Shown piece by piece: positions 42,563-54,105 of a DNA stretch of 63,596 nt. Each line of letters opens with the position of its first letter. The stretch's first letter is position 1. Source of the DNA: Paractinoplanes aksuensis (GTDB taxonomy: Bacteria > Actinomycetota > Actinomycetes > Mycobacteriales > Micromonosporaceae); NCBI RefSeq assembly GCF_024137025.1, contig NZ_JAMYJR010000061.1, forward strand, positions 1 through 63,596, in the 5' to 3' direction. A program made the translations under genes and the position numbers. The notes below the pieces were generated by a model. The model saw only the letters and a program-made list of their open reading frames with translations. It was not told the DNA's origin and ran no database searches.

Positions 42563-45070
42563 CTAGTCCTGTTCGTCAGGCTCGTCGGCATTGCGAGCAA
42601 GCGCCACGATGGTTACACCTTCTGGGAGGTCCATCAGCTTGACCCCCATTGTGTTCCGATCCCGCGTGCGCCGTACAGGCTTCACGGGAGTCCGGATGAC
42701 ACCACCATTGCTGGTGATGGCAAATAGTTCATCCTCCGGGTCGATCACGAGAGCCCCCACCAGTCCACCACGACGTTCCGTGATCTTCGCGGTGAGGACG
42801 CCCTTGCCGCCCCGGCCCTGCACGGGATACTCCTCGATCGGTGTCCGCTTCGCATACCCGCCGTTGGTGGCGACCAACACATCCATACCCTCCCGAACCA
42901 CTTCCATGGCCAGGAGCTCGTCGTCGCCGCTGAAGCGCATACCGATGACACCCGAGGTGGCCCTACCCATAGGACGCAGCGCATCGTCGGTTGCGTTGAA
43001 TCGGATCGCCTGGGCGTGCTTGGAGACCATCAGCAGATCGTTCTCCGGAGCCACCAGCGCAGCGCCCACCAACTCGTCGTCCTCCCGCAGGTTGATGGCG
43101 ATGATGCCACCGCTGCGGTTGGAGTCAAATTCCTCGAGCCGGGTCTTCTTCACGAGGCCATTCTTGGTGGCGAGCACAAGGTAGGGCTCTACCTGGTAAT
43201 TCGGGATCTGGATGACCTGGGCGATGTGCTCGTCGGGCTGGAACGCGAGCAGGTTCGCGACGTGCTGTCCCTTGGCCACGCGGGCCGCCTCGGGCAGCTC
43301 GTAGGCCTTGGCCCGGTAGACCCGGCCCTTGTTGGTGAAGAACAGCATCCAGTCGTGCGTGGAGATCACGAAGAAGTGCGACACGATGTCGTCCTGCCGC
43401 AGCGTGGCGCCGCTGACACCCTTGCCGCCGCGCCGCTGCGACCGGTAAAGGTCGACCTTCGTGCGCTTGGCATAACCAGTTCGTGTGATCGTCACCACAA
43501 CGTCCTCGCGCGTGATGAGGTCCTCCATGGAGACCTCGCCATCGAACGGGATGATTTGGGTGCGCCGGTCGTCGCCGTACTTCTGGACGATCTCGCCGAG
43601 TTCCTCGGAGACGATGGCCCGCTGCCGCTCTGGCTTGGCCAAAATGTCCTTGAGGTCGGCGATCTCGATCTCGATCTTGGCCAGCTCGTCGATGATCCGC
43701 TGCCGCTCGAGGGCGGCCAGCCGGCGCAGCTGCATGTCGAGGATCGCGGTGGCCTGCACCTCGTCCACGTCGAGCAGCTGCATCAGGCCCTGACGGGAGT
43801 CCTCGACGGTGGGCGAGCGCCGGATCAGGGCGATGACCTCGTCGAGCATGTCGAGCGCCTTGACCAGACCGCGCAGGATGTGCGCGCGCTCCTCGGCCTT
43901 GCGCAGGCGGTACGCGGTGCGCCGGCGGATGACCTCGATCTGGTGCTCGACGTAGTAGAGGATGAACTGCGCCAGGTTGAGCGTGCGCGGCACACCGTCG
44001 ACCAGCGCCAGCATGTTGGCGCCGAACGTCTCTTGCAGCTGGGTGTGCTTGTAGAGGTTGTTCAGCACGACCTTGGCCACCGCGTCCCGCTTGAGGACGA
44101 GGATCAACCGCATTCCCGTACGACCGGAGGACTCGTCGCGGATGTCGGCGATCCCGGTGAGCTTGCCCTCCTTGACCAGCTCGGCCACGCGCTCGGCGAG
44201 GTTGTCCGGGTTGACCTGGTACGGCAGCTCGGTGACGACGAGGCAGGGGCGCCCTCGCGCATCCTCCTCGACCTCGACCACGGCCCGCATGCGGATCGAG
44301 CCGCGGCCCGTGCGGTACGCGTCCTGGATCGCCTGCTGTCCGACGATCAGGCCGTAGGTCGGGAAGTCGGGGCCCTTGACGATCTCGAGCAACGCCTCGA
44401 GCACGGTCGGCTCGTCGGCCTCGGGGTGGTCGAGCACCCACTGCACGGCGGCCGCGATCTCGCGCAGGTTGTGCGGCGGGATCTTGGTGGCCATGCCGAC
44501 GGCGATGCCCTCGGAGCCGTTGACCAGCAGGTTCGGGAACCGGGCAGGCAGGATCGTCGGCTCTTGCGTACGGCCGTCGTAGTTGTCCTGCATGTCGACG
44601 GTGTCCTCGTCGATGTCCCGCAGCATCTCCATGGCGAGCGGCGAGAGCTTCGACTCGGTGTACCGCATGGCGGCCGGCGGGTCGTTACCCGGCGAGCCGA
44701 AGTTGCCGTTGCCGTCGATCAGCCGGTAGCGCAGCGACCACGGCTGGCCCATGCGGACCAGGGCGTCGTAGATCGACGAGTCGCCGTGCGGGTGGTAGTT
44801 GCCCATCACGTCGCCGACGACGCGCGCGCACTTGACGTAGCCGCGGTCCGGGCGGAAGCCGGAGTCGTACATCGCGTACAGGATCTTGCGGTGTACGGGC
44901 TTGAGGCCGTCGCGGACGTCGGGCAGCGCGCGGCCCACGATCACGCTCATCGCGTAGTCGAGGTAGGAGCGCTGCATCTCGACCTCGAGGCCGACGGGTT
45001 CGACCCGCTGGGCCACGCTGCCGGTGTCCGGGGCCTCGTCGCCGTCGGGCGTCTCGGGAGTGTCAGTCAC
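42563..45070 (-). CDS. gyrA: DNA gyrase subunit A
   Basis: 835 residues, normal length. RALPDVRDGLKPVHRKILYA, the quinolone region NYHPHGDSSIYDALVRMGQP and the catalytic tyrosine in AAMRYTESKL define GyrA. The C-terminal beta-pinwheel contains the GyrA box QRRGGKG. GyrA cleaves and re-joins DNA in the A2B2 gyrase that introduces negative supercoils. It follows gyrB by 116 bp, with two DnaA-box-like sites in the gap. Confidence 0.98.
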   Translation of the reverse strand: MTDTPETPDGDEAPDTGSVAQRVEPVGLEVEMQRSYLDYAMSVIVGRALPDVRDGLKPVHRKILYAMYDSGFRPDRGYVKCARVVGDVMGNYHPHGDSSIYDALVRMGQPWSLRYRLIDGNGNFGSPGNDPPAAMRYTESKLSPLAMEMLRDIDEDTVDMQDNYDGRTQEPTILPARFPNLLVNGSEGIAVGMATKIPPHNLREIAAAVQWVLDHPEADEPTVLEALLEIVKGPDFPTYGLIVGQQAIQDAYRTGRGSIRMRAVVEVEEDARGRPCLVVTELPYQVNPDNLAERVAELVKEGKLTGIADIRDESSGRTGMRLILVLKRDAVAKVVLNNLYKHTQLQETFGANMLALVDGVPRTLNLAQFILYYVEHQIEVIRRRTAYRLRKAEERAHILRGLVKALDMLDEVIALIRRSPTVEDSRQGLMQLLDVDEVQATAILDMQLRRLAALERQRIIDELAKIEIEIADLKDILAKPERQRAIVSEELGEIVQKYGDDRRTQIIPFDGEVSMEDLITREDVVVTITRTGYAKRTKVDLYRSQRRGGKGVSGATLRQDDIVSHFFVISTHDWMLFFTNKGRVYRAKAYELPEAARVAKGQHVANLLAFQPDEHIAQVIQIPNYQVEPYLVLATKNGLVKKTRLEEFDSNRSGGIIAINLREDDELVGAALVAPENDLLMVSKHAQAIRFNATDDALRPMGRATSGVIGMRFSGDDELLAMEVVREGMDVLVATNGGYAKRTPIEEYPVQGRGGKGVLTAKITERRGGLVGALVIDPEDELFAITSNGGVIRTPVKPVRRTRDRNTMGVKLMDLPEGVTIVALARNADEPDEQD

Positions 45071-45126
45071 TGTTAACCCTTACTCAAGGTGAAACCAGAC
45101 ATGTACGACGAAACTACGCATCCTGC

Positions 45127-45168
45127 TGTGGATAACGTTGTGGAAAGCCCGGGGACGCTGTGGATACA
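45127..45168 (-). promoter_or_regulatory. DnaA-box pair in the gyrB-gyrA gap
   Basis: A perfect DnaA box (TTATCCACA on the minus strand) lies at 45127-45135 and a one-mismatch box (GTATCCACA) at 45160-45168. They lie between the gyrB stop and the gyrA start. Confidence 0.6.
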
Positions 45169-45186
45169 GCTCCCCCGGGCGGCCAT

Positions 45187-47139
<1,953 letters not shown>

Positions 47140-47691
47140 CCTCGGCCACTTTCTCGCACCAGGCCTGGTGAGGCCCCGCACGGGGACGGCGGGCACACCG
47201 GCGGACGGAGGGCAGGGTGAGCCACAGATGACAACCCGCGGGGAGGAGCGGACCACCGGTGGAACCGTGCTCGCCGGTCGCCGCGGAGGCCCGCGGATCG
47301 TGATCGGCTGGAAAAACCGCGTAGCGTGACGACAGCAGTCCGATTCGTCCATGAGGACGCCAAACCGCAACCGTTGCGCAGAGGTTTTCCCGGTCTCCGT
47401 CGATTCTACTCCGCTGAGGCGAGTTGGCGAGGGTCCGGCACCCCTTCCGGGTGCCTCAGATTGCCGTAGCCGGATCGGGGGCCGCTCCCAAGTCTCCCCC
47501 TACACGGAGCGGGGGCCCCGCGCAACGGCAAGTGATCCGGCGGCCGCACCCCGCCGCGCGCCTTCCACCGGTCGCCGCCACGCACTGCGACACTGCCTCC
47601 CGGCGACAGGGGTTCGTGTCGTAACCTCTGCCCGCGCGGGCCGGTGAGGGCCGGACGGCCGCGCCGCAGGTCGAGGAGGGGTGGCCCCCAC
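47140..47691. other. Divergent promoter region between gyrB and a hypothetical gene
   Basis: 552 bp. It must carry the gyrB promoter (minus) and that of the gene at 47692 (plus). No DnaA box, riboswitch or conserved element is recognised. Open frames on both strands here lack family resemblance. Confidence 0.5.
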
Positions 47692-48255
47692 ATGGCTCAT
47701 GACAAGGGGCTGGACAACGTCGCGGTGCACTGGCCGCGTACGAACCAGTACTACGATCCGGTGGCTCCCGCCGAGTTCGTCGACTTCGGGGCGATCGCCG
47801 ACGCGCCCGAGATCGCCGCGCCCACCGGGGCCTTGGCGCTGCACATCGCCAAGACCGGGTCGGTGCGCGCCACGGCGTACACCGAGCTCGTGGATCTTCT
47901 GCTGGGGCTCGAGGGCGTGCTCTACGCCACCGACGCCGCGGCCGAGGACGAGGACCCGGTGATCGACCCCGACGGCTGCGCGTGGATCGCCGGCGGCCTC
48001 GAACGCTTCGTCGAAGGCCACGAGGGCGGCGATCTGGTCACTTTCGACTCGGTGGCGCAGGTGATGCGGAACGCGATCGCCGCGGGACGGCTCGCTGAAC
48101 AACAGCTACGTTGGCTCGACCAGCGGCTGGCCGCCCTGCGCGACGAGGCGGGGAACGCGCCGCACTGGAGTTTCGCCCGGTCCGAGCTCGCCGTCCTGGC
48201 CGGCTTCTACCGCCGCTGCGCCGAGCGCGGTTATGCGGTCTTCGCCGATTATTAG
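47692..48255 (+). CDS. Conserved hypothetical protein
   Basis: 187 residues from the ATG at 47692 (MAHDKGLDNVAVHWPRTNQY). GAGGAGGGG lies about 13 nt upstream. Acidic and soluble with no TM segment; helical in the second half (AEQQLRWLDQRLAALRDEAG, then FARSELAVLAGFYRRCAERG). I do not recognise a domain. It is the only plus-strand gene within the dnaN-gyrA block, which suggests a lineage-specific insertion. Function unknown. Confidence 0.7.
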   Translation: MAHDKGLDNVAVHWPRTNQYYDPVAPAEFVDFGAIADAPEIAAPTGALALHIAKTGSVRATAYTELVDLLLGLEGVLYATDAAAEDEDPVIDPDGCAWIAGGLERFVEGHEGGDLVTFDSVAQVMRNAIAAGRLAEQQLRWLDQRLAALRDEAGNAPHWSFARSELAVLAGFYRRCAERGYAVFADY

Positions 48256-48405
48256 GGGCAAAAGCCGGATTTCGTAGCGGGGTGGTGGGTGACCGACCGC
48301 TGCTCCCGCCGAGGGGCCTGGGCGGGCTGAGCTGGCCGCTGGCGCGTCCAGGGCGCTCACCCCACCCAGGCCGGCGTGCGTGAGTGGTTGCGCCCTCTCA
48401 GACCC

Positions 48406-49434
48406 TCAGCCGTAGGTGTCGCGCGGGCCGCGGCCCTGCACCCGGCGCGGGCCCTTGTTCCAGGACGGGGCGGCCGGGCCGTGGATGTTCATCTTGGTGA
48501 CGACGTTGTGGCCGACCTCGCCGGCGATGTTGCGCAGCAACTTGGCGTTGAGCAGGCGTAGCTGGGTGGCCCAGGCGGTGGACTCGGCCTCGACCGTCAG
48601 GACGCCGGCGTCGAGCTTCACCGGGCGGCAGTGCTTGGCGATCTCGGGGCCGACGACCTTTTCCCAGGCGCCGAAGACCGTGGCCTCGGCCTTGGGGCGT
48701 TCCCAGCCTCGGGCTTTCATCAAGCGTTGCAGCATGTCGCCGAAGAGCTGGGGATCGCGCGGGTCCGGGCCCGGGCCCGAGTAGCCCCGCAGTCGGCGGC
48801 CGCTGCCCTCGCCCGAGCCGCCGGGGCGGCGCCGGGGGTTGCGGGCCGCCGCGTCCCGGCGCTTGGCCAGCGCGGCGTCCAGGACCGCCCGGGCGAGTTC
48901 CGGTCCGGACGCACCATCACCCGCGTCGGCCGCGCCCGGCGCGTCGAGTTTCGGCTCGGCCGTGCCCGGCGCATCCGGCTTCGGCTCGGCAGCGTCCCGC
49001 GCTTTCGACCCGTCGGTGTTCGGCCGGACGCCACCGAGATCGCCCTCAGCGCCCCCCTGCGGCCGCGGAACGCTGCCACCCGACACCCGGCCACGGTTCG
49101 GCCGCGACGAGGCGTCAGAGGCGATCTCGTCGCGAACTCGAAGGTGCGTGTATTCGGCCGGGCCGGGGTCGTCGTAGGCGGGGGGCTCGGACGTGTACCA
49201 GCCGTCGTCGATGTCGCCCAGTTCCTCGCGGACCAGGCCCTGGGGATCGGCCTGTGGATAAAAGCGCTCGGCTGTGGACGGCGGGCGGTGCTCGCGCACG
49301 AGGTCGTCGCGTTCGCCGCGGGACAGGTCGGCACGGCGCTCGCGGGCCAGGCCCTCGTGGCGCTCGCGGACGAGTTCGTCGTGCAGCTCGCGGCGGTCGC
49401 GCGCGGGGCGGGGCTCCTGCTCGTCAGACGGCAC
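48406..49434 (-). CDS. dciA: DUF721/DciA-family replication protein
   Basis: 342 residues from a GTG at 49434 that overlaps the recF stop by 11 bp; a GTG at 49446 is possible. The N-terminal 200 residues are disordered and charged. The C-terminal DUF721 domain is clear: DPQLFGDMLQRLMKARGWER, AEATVFGAWEKVVGPEIAKH, CRPVKLDAGVLTVEAESTAW and ATQLRLLNAKLLRNIAGEVG. DciA-type proteins help load the replicative helicase in bacteria lacking DnaC/DnaI. A perfect DnaA box falls inside its coding sequence (49253-49261). Confidence 0.9.
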   Translation of the reverse strand: MPSDEQEPRPARDRRELHDELVRERHEGLARERRADLSRGERDDLVREHRPPSTAERFYPQADPQGLVREELGDIDDGWYTSEPPAYDDPGPAEYTHLRVRDEIASDASSRPNRGRVSGGSVPRPQGGAEGDLGGVRPNTDGSKARDAAEPKPDAPGTAEPKLDAPGAADAGDGASGPELARAVLDAALAKRRDAAARNPRRRPGGSGEGSGRRLRGYSGPGPDPRDPQLFGDMLQRLMKARGWERPKAEATVFGAWEKVVGPEIAKHCRPVKLDAGVLTVEAESTAWATQLRLLNAKLLRNIAGEVGHNVVTKMNIHGPAAPSWNKGPRRVQGRGPRDTYG

Positions 49435-50554
49435 GATCCACCGTACCTGTGGAAACGTCGTATCGAGCCCCGCGCAGGGCGGCCGGCACATCCTCGGGGA
49501 CGGCGCACGTGACCAGCAGCTGGGCCGCGTCCGAGACGAGCGCGGCCAGCCTCTCCCGGCGACCGGCATCGAGTTCGGCGAAGACGTCGTCGAGCACCAG
49601 CACCGGCTCGATCCCGTCCGAGCGCAGCAGGTCGTAGCCGGCCAGCCGCAGGGCGAGGGCGAACGACCAGGACTCGCCGTGACTCGCGTAGCCCTTCACC
49701 GGCAGGTCGCCCAGAGCCAGCGTCAAATCGTCGCGATGGGGGCCGACCAGGGTGGTGCCCCGCTCGATCTCGGCCGGGCGCCGCTCCTCCAACGAGGCCA
49801 GCAGCGCCTGCTCGAGCGCCGAGCGGTCCGGCACGAGGCCGTCGCCGAGCTTGGCCGCGTACGCGATGGAGGCCGAGGCCTTGCCGGCCGCCACCGCGTC
49901 GTAGGCCTTGGTCAGGTGCGGCCCGAGGGACGCGGTGAGCTCGAGCCGGCCGGCCAGCAGTTCGGCGCCGTGATGGGCGAGGTGCTGGTCCCAGACGGCG
50001 AGCGTGGAGAGATCCTGCCCGCGGTTGCCGCCGACCTTGCGGGTCAGATAGGCCGTGCGCAGCAGGGCGTTGCGCTGCTTGACCACACGGTCGTAATCGG
50101 ACCGCACCCCGGCGAAGCGGGGCTGGCGGGCGACGAGCAGATCGTCGAGGTAGCGGCGGCGTTCGGACGGGTCGCCGCGGACGAGTTCGAGATCCTCGGG
50201 GGCGAACAGCACCATGCGCAGAGCGCCCAGCACCTCGCGCGGGCGGCGCACCGGCGACCGGTTGAGCCGCGCGCGGTTGGCCCGGCCGGGAACGATCTCG
50301 AGTTCGACCAGCAGCTCGCGTCCTTCGTGGACGATCGCGCAGCGGATCACGGCCGAGGCCGCGCCGGCCCGGACCAGCGGAGCGTCAGTGGCCACCCGGT
50401 GACTGTCCAGAGTGGCCACATAGCCCAGTGCTTCGATCAGGTTGGTCTTGCCCATGCCGTTCTGGCCGACCAGCACGGACACGCCGGGTTCGAGATCAAC
50501 CGCCACTCGTTCGTAGGAACGGAAGTCGGTCAGCTCGACCCGGCGTACATACAC
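49424..50554 (-). CDS. recF: DNA replication/repair protein RecF
   Basis: 376 residues. SMC-like ATPase: FRSYERVAVDLEPGVSVLVG, Walker A GQNGMGKTNLIEAL, DPSERRRYLDDLLV, the signature region YASHGESWSFALALRLAGYD and Walker B PVLVLDDVFAELDAGRRERL. It helps load RecA at single-strand gaps. It lies 7 bp downstream of gnd and its stop overlaps the dciA start. Confidence 0.96.
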   Translation of the reverse strand: MYVRRVELTDFRSYERVAVDLEPGVSVLVGQNGMGKTNLIEALGYVATLDSHRVATDAPLVRAGAASAVIRCAIVHEGRELLVELEIVPGRANRARLNRSPVRRPREVLGALRMVLFAPEDLELVRGDPSERRRYLDDLLVARQPRFAGVRSDYDRVVKQRNALLRTAYLTRKVGGNRGQDLSTLAVWDQHLAHHGAELLAGRLELTASLGPHLTKAYDAVAAGKASASIAYAAKLGDGLVPDRSALEQALLASLEERRPAEIERGTTLVGPHRDDLTLALGDLPVKGYASHGESWSFALALRLAGYDLLRSDGIEPVLVLDDVFAELDAGRRERLAALVSDAAQLLVTCAVPEDVPAALRGARYDVSTGTVDRAV

Positions 50555-50561
50555 GTGAGCC

Positions 50562-51434
50562 TCAGCGCTTGACGGCGTGGCCGCCGAACTGCTGGCGCAG
50601 CGCCGCCACCGCCTTCATGGCCGGCGAGTCGTCCTGACGGGACTCGAAGCGGTTGAAGATCGAGGCGGCCAGCACGTGGGCGGGCACGGCCAGACGGATG
50701 GCCTCGTCGACGGTCCAGCGACCCTCGCCGGTGTCGTCGACGTAGCCCTTGAGGCCGGACAGCGTCGGGTCCTCGTCGAGAGCCCGGTCGAACAGGTCGA
50801 GCAGCCACGACTTGACGACGCTGCCCTCGCGCCAGCTCTTGATGACAGCGGGCACGTTGTGGACGAGCTCGGAGGCGATGAGGATCTCGTAGCCCTCGCC
50901 GTAGGCCTGCATCATGCCGTACTCGATGCCGTTGTGGATCATCTTGGCGTAGTGGCCGGCGCCGTGCGTGCCGGCATGCGCGAAGCCGAACTCGCCGGCC
51001 GGCTTGAGGGCGTCGAAGATCGGCTGGACCTTGGCCACGTCCTCGGCGTCGCCACCGACCATCAGGGCGTACCCGTTGTCCTTGCCCCAGATGCCACCGG
51101 AGACGCCGACGTCGAGGTACTTGATGCCCTTGGGCTTGAGACGCTCGGCCCGCGGGCCGTCGTCGGTGAACTTGGAGTTGCCGCCGTCAATGATGATGTC
51201 GCCCGGCTCGAGCAGCCCGGCGAGCTCGTTGATGGCGTCCTCGGTGATCTGGCCGGCCGGGACCATGGTCCAGACGACTCGCGGAGCGGCGAGCTTCGAG
51301 ACCAATTCGGCCAGGTTGGCGACGTCGCTGTTCTCCGGGTGGTGGTCGTAGCCGACGACTTCATGCCCTGCCGCGCGGATGCGGTCGCGCATGTTGCCAC
51401 CCATTCGGCCGAGACCGATGAGGCCGAGCTGCAT
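50562..51434 (-). CDS. gnd: 6-phosphogluconate dehydrogenase (short, decarboxylating type)
   Basis: 290 residues. Rossmann start MQLGLIGLGRMGGNMRDRIR, DGGNSKFTDDGPRAERLKPK, DVGVSGGIWGKDNGYALMVG and the substrate site GAGHYAKMIHNGIEYGMMQA. An NAD(P)-dependent enzyme oxidising 6-phosphogluconate to ribulose 5-phosphate. The short form lacks the large C-terminal extension of the E. coli enzyme. Its place between dnaN and recF is conserved in many actinobacteria. Confidence 0.95.
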   Translation of the reverse strand: MQLGLIGLGRMGGNMRDRIRAAGHEVVGYDHHPENSDVANLAELVSKLAAPRVVWTMVPAGQITEDAINELAGLLEPGDIIIDGGNSKFTDDGPRAERLKPKGIKYLDVGVSGGIWGKDNGYALMVGGDAEDVAKVQPIFDALKPAGEFGFAHAGTHGAGHYAKMIHNGIEYGMMQAYGEGYEILIASELVHNVPAVIKSWREGSVVKSWLLDLFDRALDEDPTLSGLKGYVDDTGEGRWTVDEAIRLAVPAHVLAASIFNRFESRQDDSPAMKAVAALRQQFGGHAVKR

Positions 51435-51473
51435 GGTGTTCCCCCTAGATGAGCAATTCTCTCAAGCCCAGTA

Positions 51474-52607
51474 TCAGCGGGTTACCCGGATCGGCATGAT
51501 CAGATAGCGGTATCCGGGCACGATTTCGCCGTTTTCGGATGCGGGGGAGATCACAGCGGGCTTGAATGCGTCGACGAACGAGAAGATCGCGTTCGGAGCG
51601 CCGAGGTTCTGTAGACCGTCGATGAGGTACTGCGGGTTGAAGCCGATCGTCAGCGGCTCGCCGGTGAACGAAGCCTCCATCGCCTCGCTGGCCCGAGCCT
51701 CTTCCGTCCCGCCCGCCTCGACGACCAGACCGTCCTCACTGAAGCTCAGCAGCACCGGGGTGGTGCGCTCGGCGACCAGGGCGACACGGCGGACGACCTC
51801 GACGAGGGCCGACACGACGATCTGGGCCTGGGCATTGCTGCTGGCCGGGAAGAGCGACCGCACCGGCGGGTAGTTGGCCCCGTCGAGCAGGCGGCTCGTC
51901 GTGCGGCGGGTGCCACCGGCGAAACCGATCATGCCCTCGCCCGCGTTGCCCTGGGCCAGCGCCAGCACCACCGAGCCGCCGAGCGGGCCCATGGTCTTGG
52001 CCGTGTCGTTCAGCGTCTTGGCCGGCACCAGCGCGTTGAGGCTGATCTCGGGGTCGTCCGGGTTCCACTCCATCTCGCGCATGGCGAGGCGGTAGCGGTC
52101 GGTGGCCAGCATGGCCATGCTCGTGCCGTTCAGCTCGATACGCACGCCGGTCATCATCGGCAGCGTCTCGTCACGACCGGCCGCGATAGCCACCTGGGCC
52201 ACGGCGGCAGCGAACGAGGCCGCGTCGACCGTGCCGGCGCTCGACGGCATCTCGGGCAGGCTCGGGTAGTCCTCGACCGGCATCGTCGGCAGGGTGAACC
52301 GGGCGCTGCCGCAGACCAGCTCGAGGTGCGCACCGACGGCGGCGATGTCGACCGGCTTGGCCGGCAGGGCCTTGGTGATCTCGGCGAGCAGGCGGCCGGA
52401 GACGAGGGCGGCGCCGTCGGCGTCGGCCTGTACCTCGACGGTGACCTGGCTCGAGACCTCGTAGTCGAACCCTGAGACCTGCAGCTGGTTGTCGGTGACG
52501 CGCAGCATGACGCCGGCGAGAACCGGAACCGACGGCCGGCTGGGCAGGCTCTTCGCCGTCCAGGCCACGGCGTCGGCGAGTGCGTCTCGCTCCACCCGGA
52601 ACTTCAT
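51474..52607 (-). CDS. dnaN: DNA polymerase III beta sliding clamp
   Basis: 377 residues from the ATG at 52607, with GGAGGACAGC directly upstream. MKFRVERDALADAVAWTAKS, LPSRPSVPVLAGVMLRV and the C-terminal PVLLSFSEDGLVVEAGG and YRYLIMPIRV match the three-domain clamp. It tethers DNA polymerases and binds many partners. It is transcribed away from oriC on the minus strand. Confidence 0.97.
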   Translation of the reverse strand: MKFRVERDALADAVAWTAKSLPSRPSVPVLAGVMLRVTDNQLQVSGFDYEVSSQVTVEVQADADGAALVSGRLLAEITKALPAKPVDIAAVGAHLELVCGSARFTLPTMPVEDYPSLPEMPSSAGTVDAASFAAAVAQVAIAAGRDETLPMMTGVRIELNGTSMAMLATDRYRLAMREMEWNPDDPEISLNALVPAKTLNDTAKTMGPLGGSVVLALAQGNAGEGMIGFAGGTRRTTSRLLDGANYPPVRSLFPASSNAQAQIVVSALVEVVRRVALVAERTTPVLLSFSEDGLVVEAGGTEEARASEAMEASFTGEPLTIGFNPQYLIDGLQNLGAPNAIFSFVDAFKPAVISPASENGEIVPGYRYLIMPIRVTR

Positions 52608-52936
52608 GCTGTCCTCCGCGTCGCTTTCTCGTGTCGGGGCGTCGTCGACCCCTACGAACCTTATTCGTCGGGCCGAGAGTGGCCTAATCAGTGTGGTCCA
52701 CCATCGTGACCGCTGACGAGCCGCCCTCGCTGCCCCTCGGTGTGCCGACTCCGGTGGTCCGGTCCTACGCGTGCCTGCCGTGCTCCGGCGATCCTGCTGG
52801 TTCCACTGCAACTTCTCAACGACGTCCTGCGGTCCGGGCTCCTGATGTCAGCCCCGGCTCTTGATCTCGGTGCGCTCTTCAGGAGCGGGACCGCTGACGA
52901 GCCGTCAGCGAACGATCCACAACTTCCACAACGCCG

Positions 52937-52973
52937 TTGATTGCTTTTTGTTTTCTATAGAGAGATAACTAGT
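52937..52973. other. AT-rich candidate DNA unwinding element
   Basis: The most AT-rich stretch of the origin region (TTGATTGCTTTTTGTTTTCT followed by ATAGAGAGATAACTAGT), at the dnaN-proximal edge about 60 bp before the first box-like site at 53031. Position and composition fit a DUE. Confidence 0.6.
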
Positions 52974-53902
52974 CGTCTTCATCGGTCCTGTGCACACTGT
53001 GGAGAACTTACGTTCTTGCAGGTCAGAGAGTTATCCACCGGTGATTCACATGTGGGAAACCAGGGTACAAACCCCGGTCTGTGTCCACAGTCAGCGAGCC
53101 GACCGAGGGTTGTCCACCGCTATCCACCGGCTATCCACCGCTTATCCACCGGGTTTGTCCCCCGGTCTGTGGACAGCGAAGGGACGCTCCCGGCCCGTCG
53201 TCCCCAGAGTCTTCAACAGGAAATCCACACGCTTCCACAGGCGGTGGAAATCTGAGTGACTCTCCGTGTCTGTCCACATCGATTTCCCCAGGGTTCGTCC
53301 ACATCTGTGGATCCAGCGGTCGGCGGTTGTCCACCGCTGGGGACAACGCCTGTGAATTCCTGTGGATTAGTGTGGACAACGTTGGCACGAAACGGTTTCG
53401 TCCCGGCGTTGACAAACCCTGGGTGGGGATGGGTGGCGTTGGCGGCCACGATCGGGTCGTGTGGTGAGTCATTCGTGTCGCTGGGCTGTGGATAACTCGG
53501 GGGTCTGAGCGGGCGGCTCTGTGCACAACCTGTGGACAAATGCGGAGGAATGCTGGAAATTACCCCAGTTGAGGGACGCCGGACCGTGTGGATTGAGATC
53601 GGGTTCGGTATCTGGCGGTGGCGCTGCATCGTCGGCCCGGGTCGCCTGGCCGCTGTCGGAGGCGGGCTGTGGGGATCGGTAGGAGTGGCTTGCCGGGGGC
53701 TGACCGGGCCTGTGGACAAACCGGGGATCGGGCCGTCTAGCTGGGTGAACAGGCTGTGGAGAAGCTGGCCGGTGGAGTTTGTCCACAGGGCTGGGGCGGC
53801 CTTGGGGCGGGCGCTCGTCCACATCCGCGTTGGCCTTGTCTGACCGTTGACTTGTGAGGGAGCTGTGTCGGGCCCGCCGGGCGCCGGCCTGTGCACAATC
53901 AC

Positions 53903-53979
53903 GTCGCCGGTCGCCGGTCGCCGGTCGCCGGTCGCCGGTCGCCGGTCGCCGGTCGCCGGTCGCCGGTCGCCGGTCGCCG
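53903..53979. repeat. Eleven perfect tandem copies of GTCGCCG
   Basis: A 77-bp perfect heptamer array between the last DnaA boxes and the dnaA stop codon. Non-coding. Confidence 0.95.
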
Positions 53980-54105
53980 GGGACTGTGGGCCCGGCTTGG
54001 CGCGTAGGCGTTTGGAGAGGCGTTGACGGGCTGGGCGGAACCCGGCCGGACCTAATACCTCACACCCGCGTACTTGATATGAGGTCTGGTCTTCCGTTTG
54101 ATGCG

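Larger units (their letters stand above)
52608..54105. other. oriC: Chromosomal origin oriC (dnaN-dnaA intergenic region)
   Basis: About 1.5 kb without genes, packed with DnaA boxes. Perfect TTRTCCACA: minus strand at 53371-53379, 53487-53495, 53531-53539 and 53711-53719; plus strand at 53779-53787. One-mismatch boxes include 53031-53039, 53110-53118, 53142-53150 and 53327-53335 (ending ACC), 53081-53089, 53270-53278 and, on the minus strand, 53168-53176, 53361-53369 and 53587-53595. Weaker CTATCCACC copies are at 53120-53128 and 53131-53139. An AT-rich stretch at 52937-52973 and a heptamer array at 53903-53979 flank the boxes. Confidence 0.95.

Noticed and set aside
53903..53979. CRISPR array
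   Set aside because: The repeats are 7 bp and contiguous with no spacers, and no cas genes are present. The arrays at 27811-28044 and 63500-63596 fail for the same reasons.
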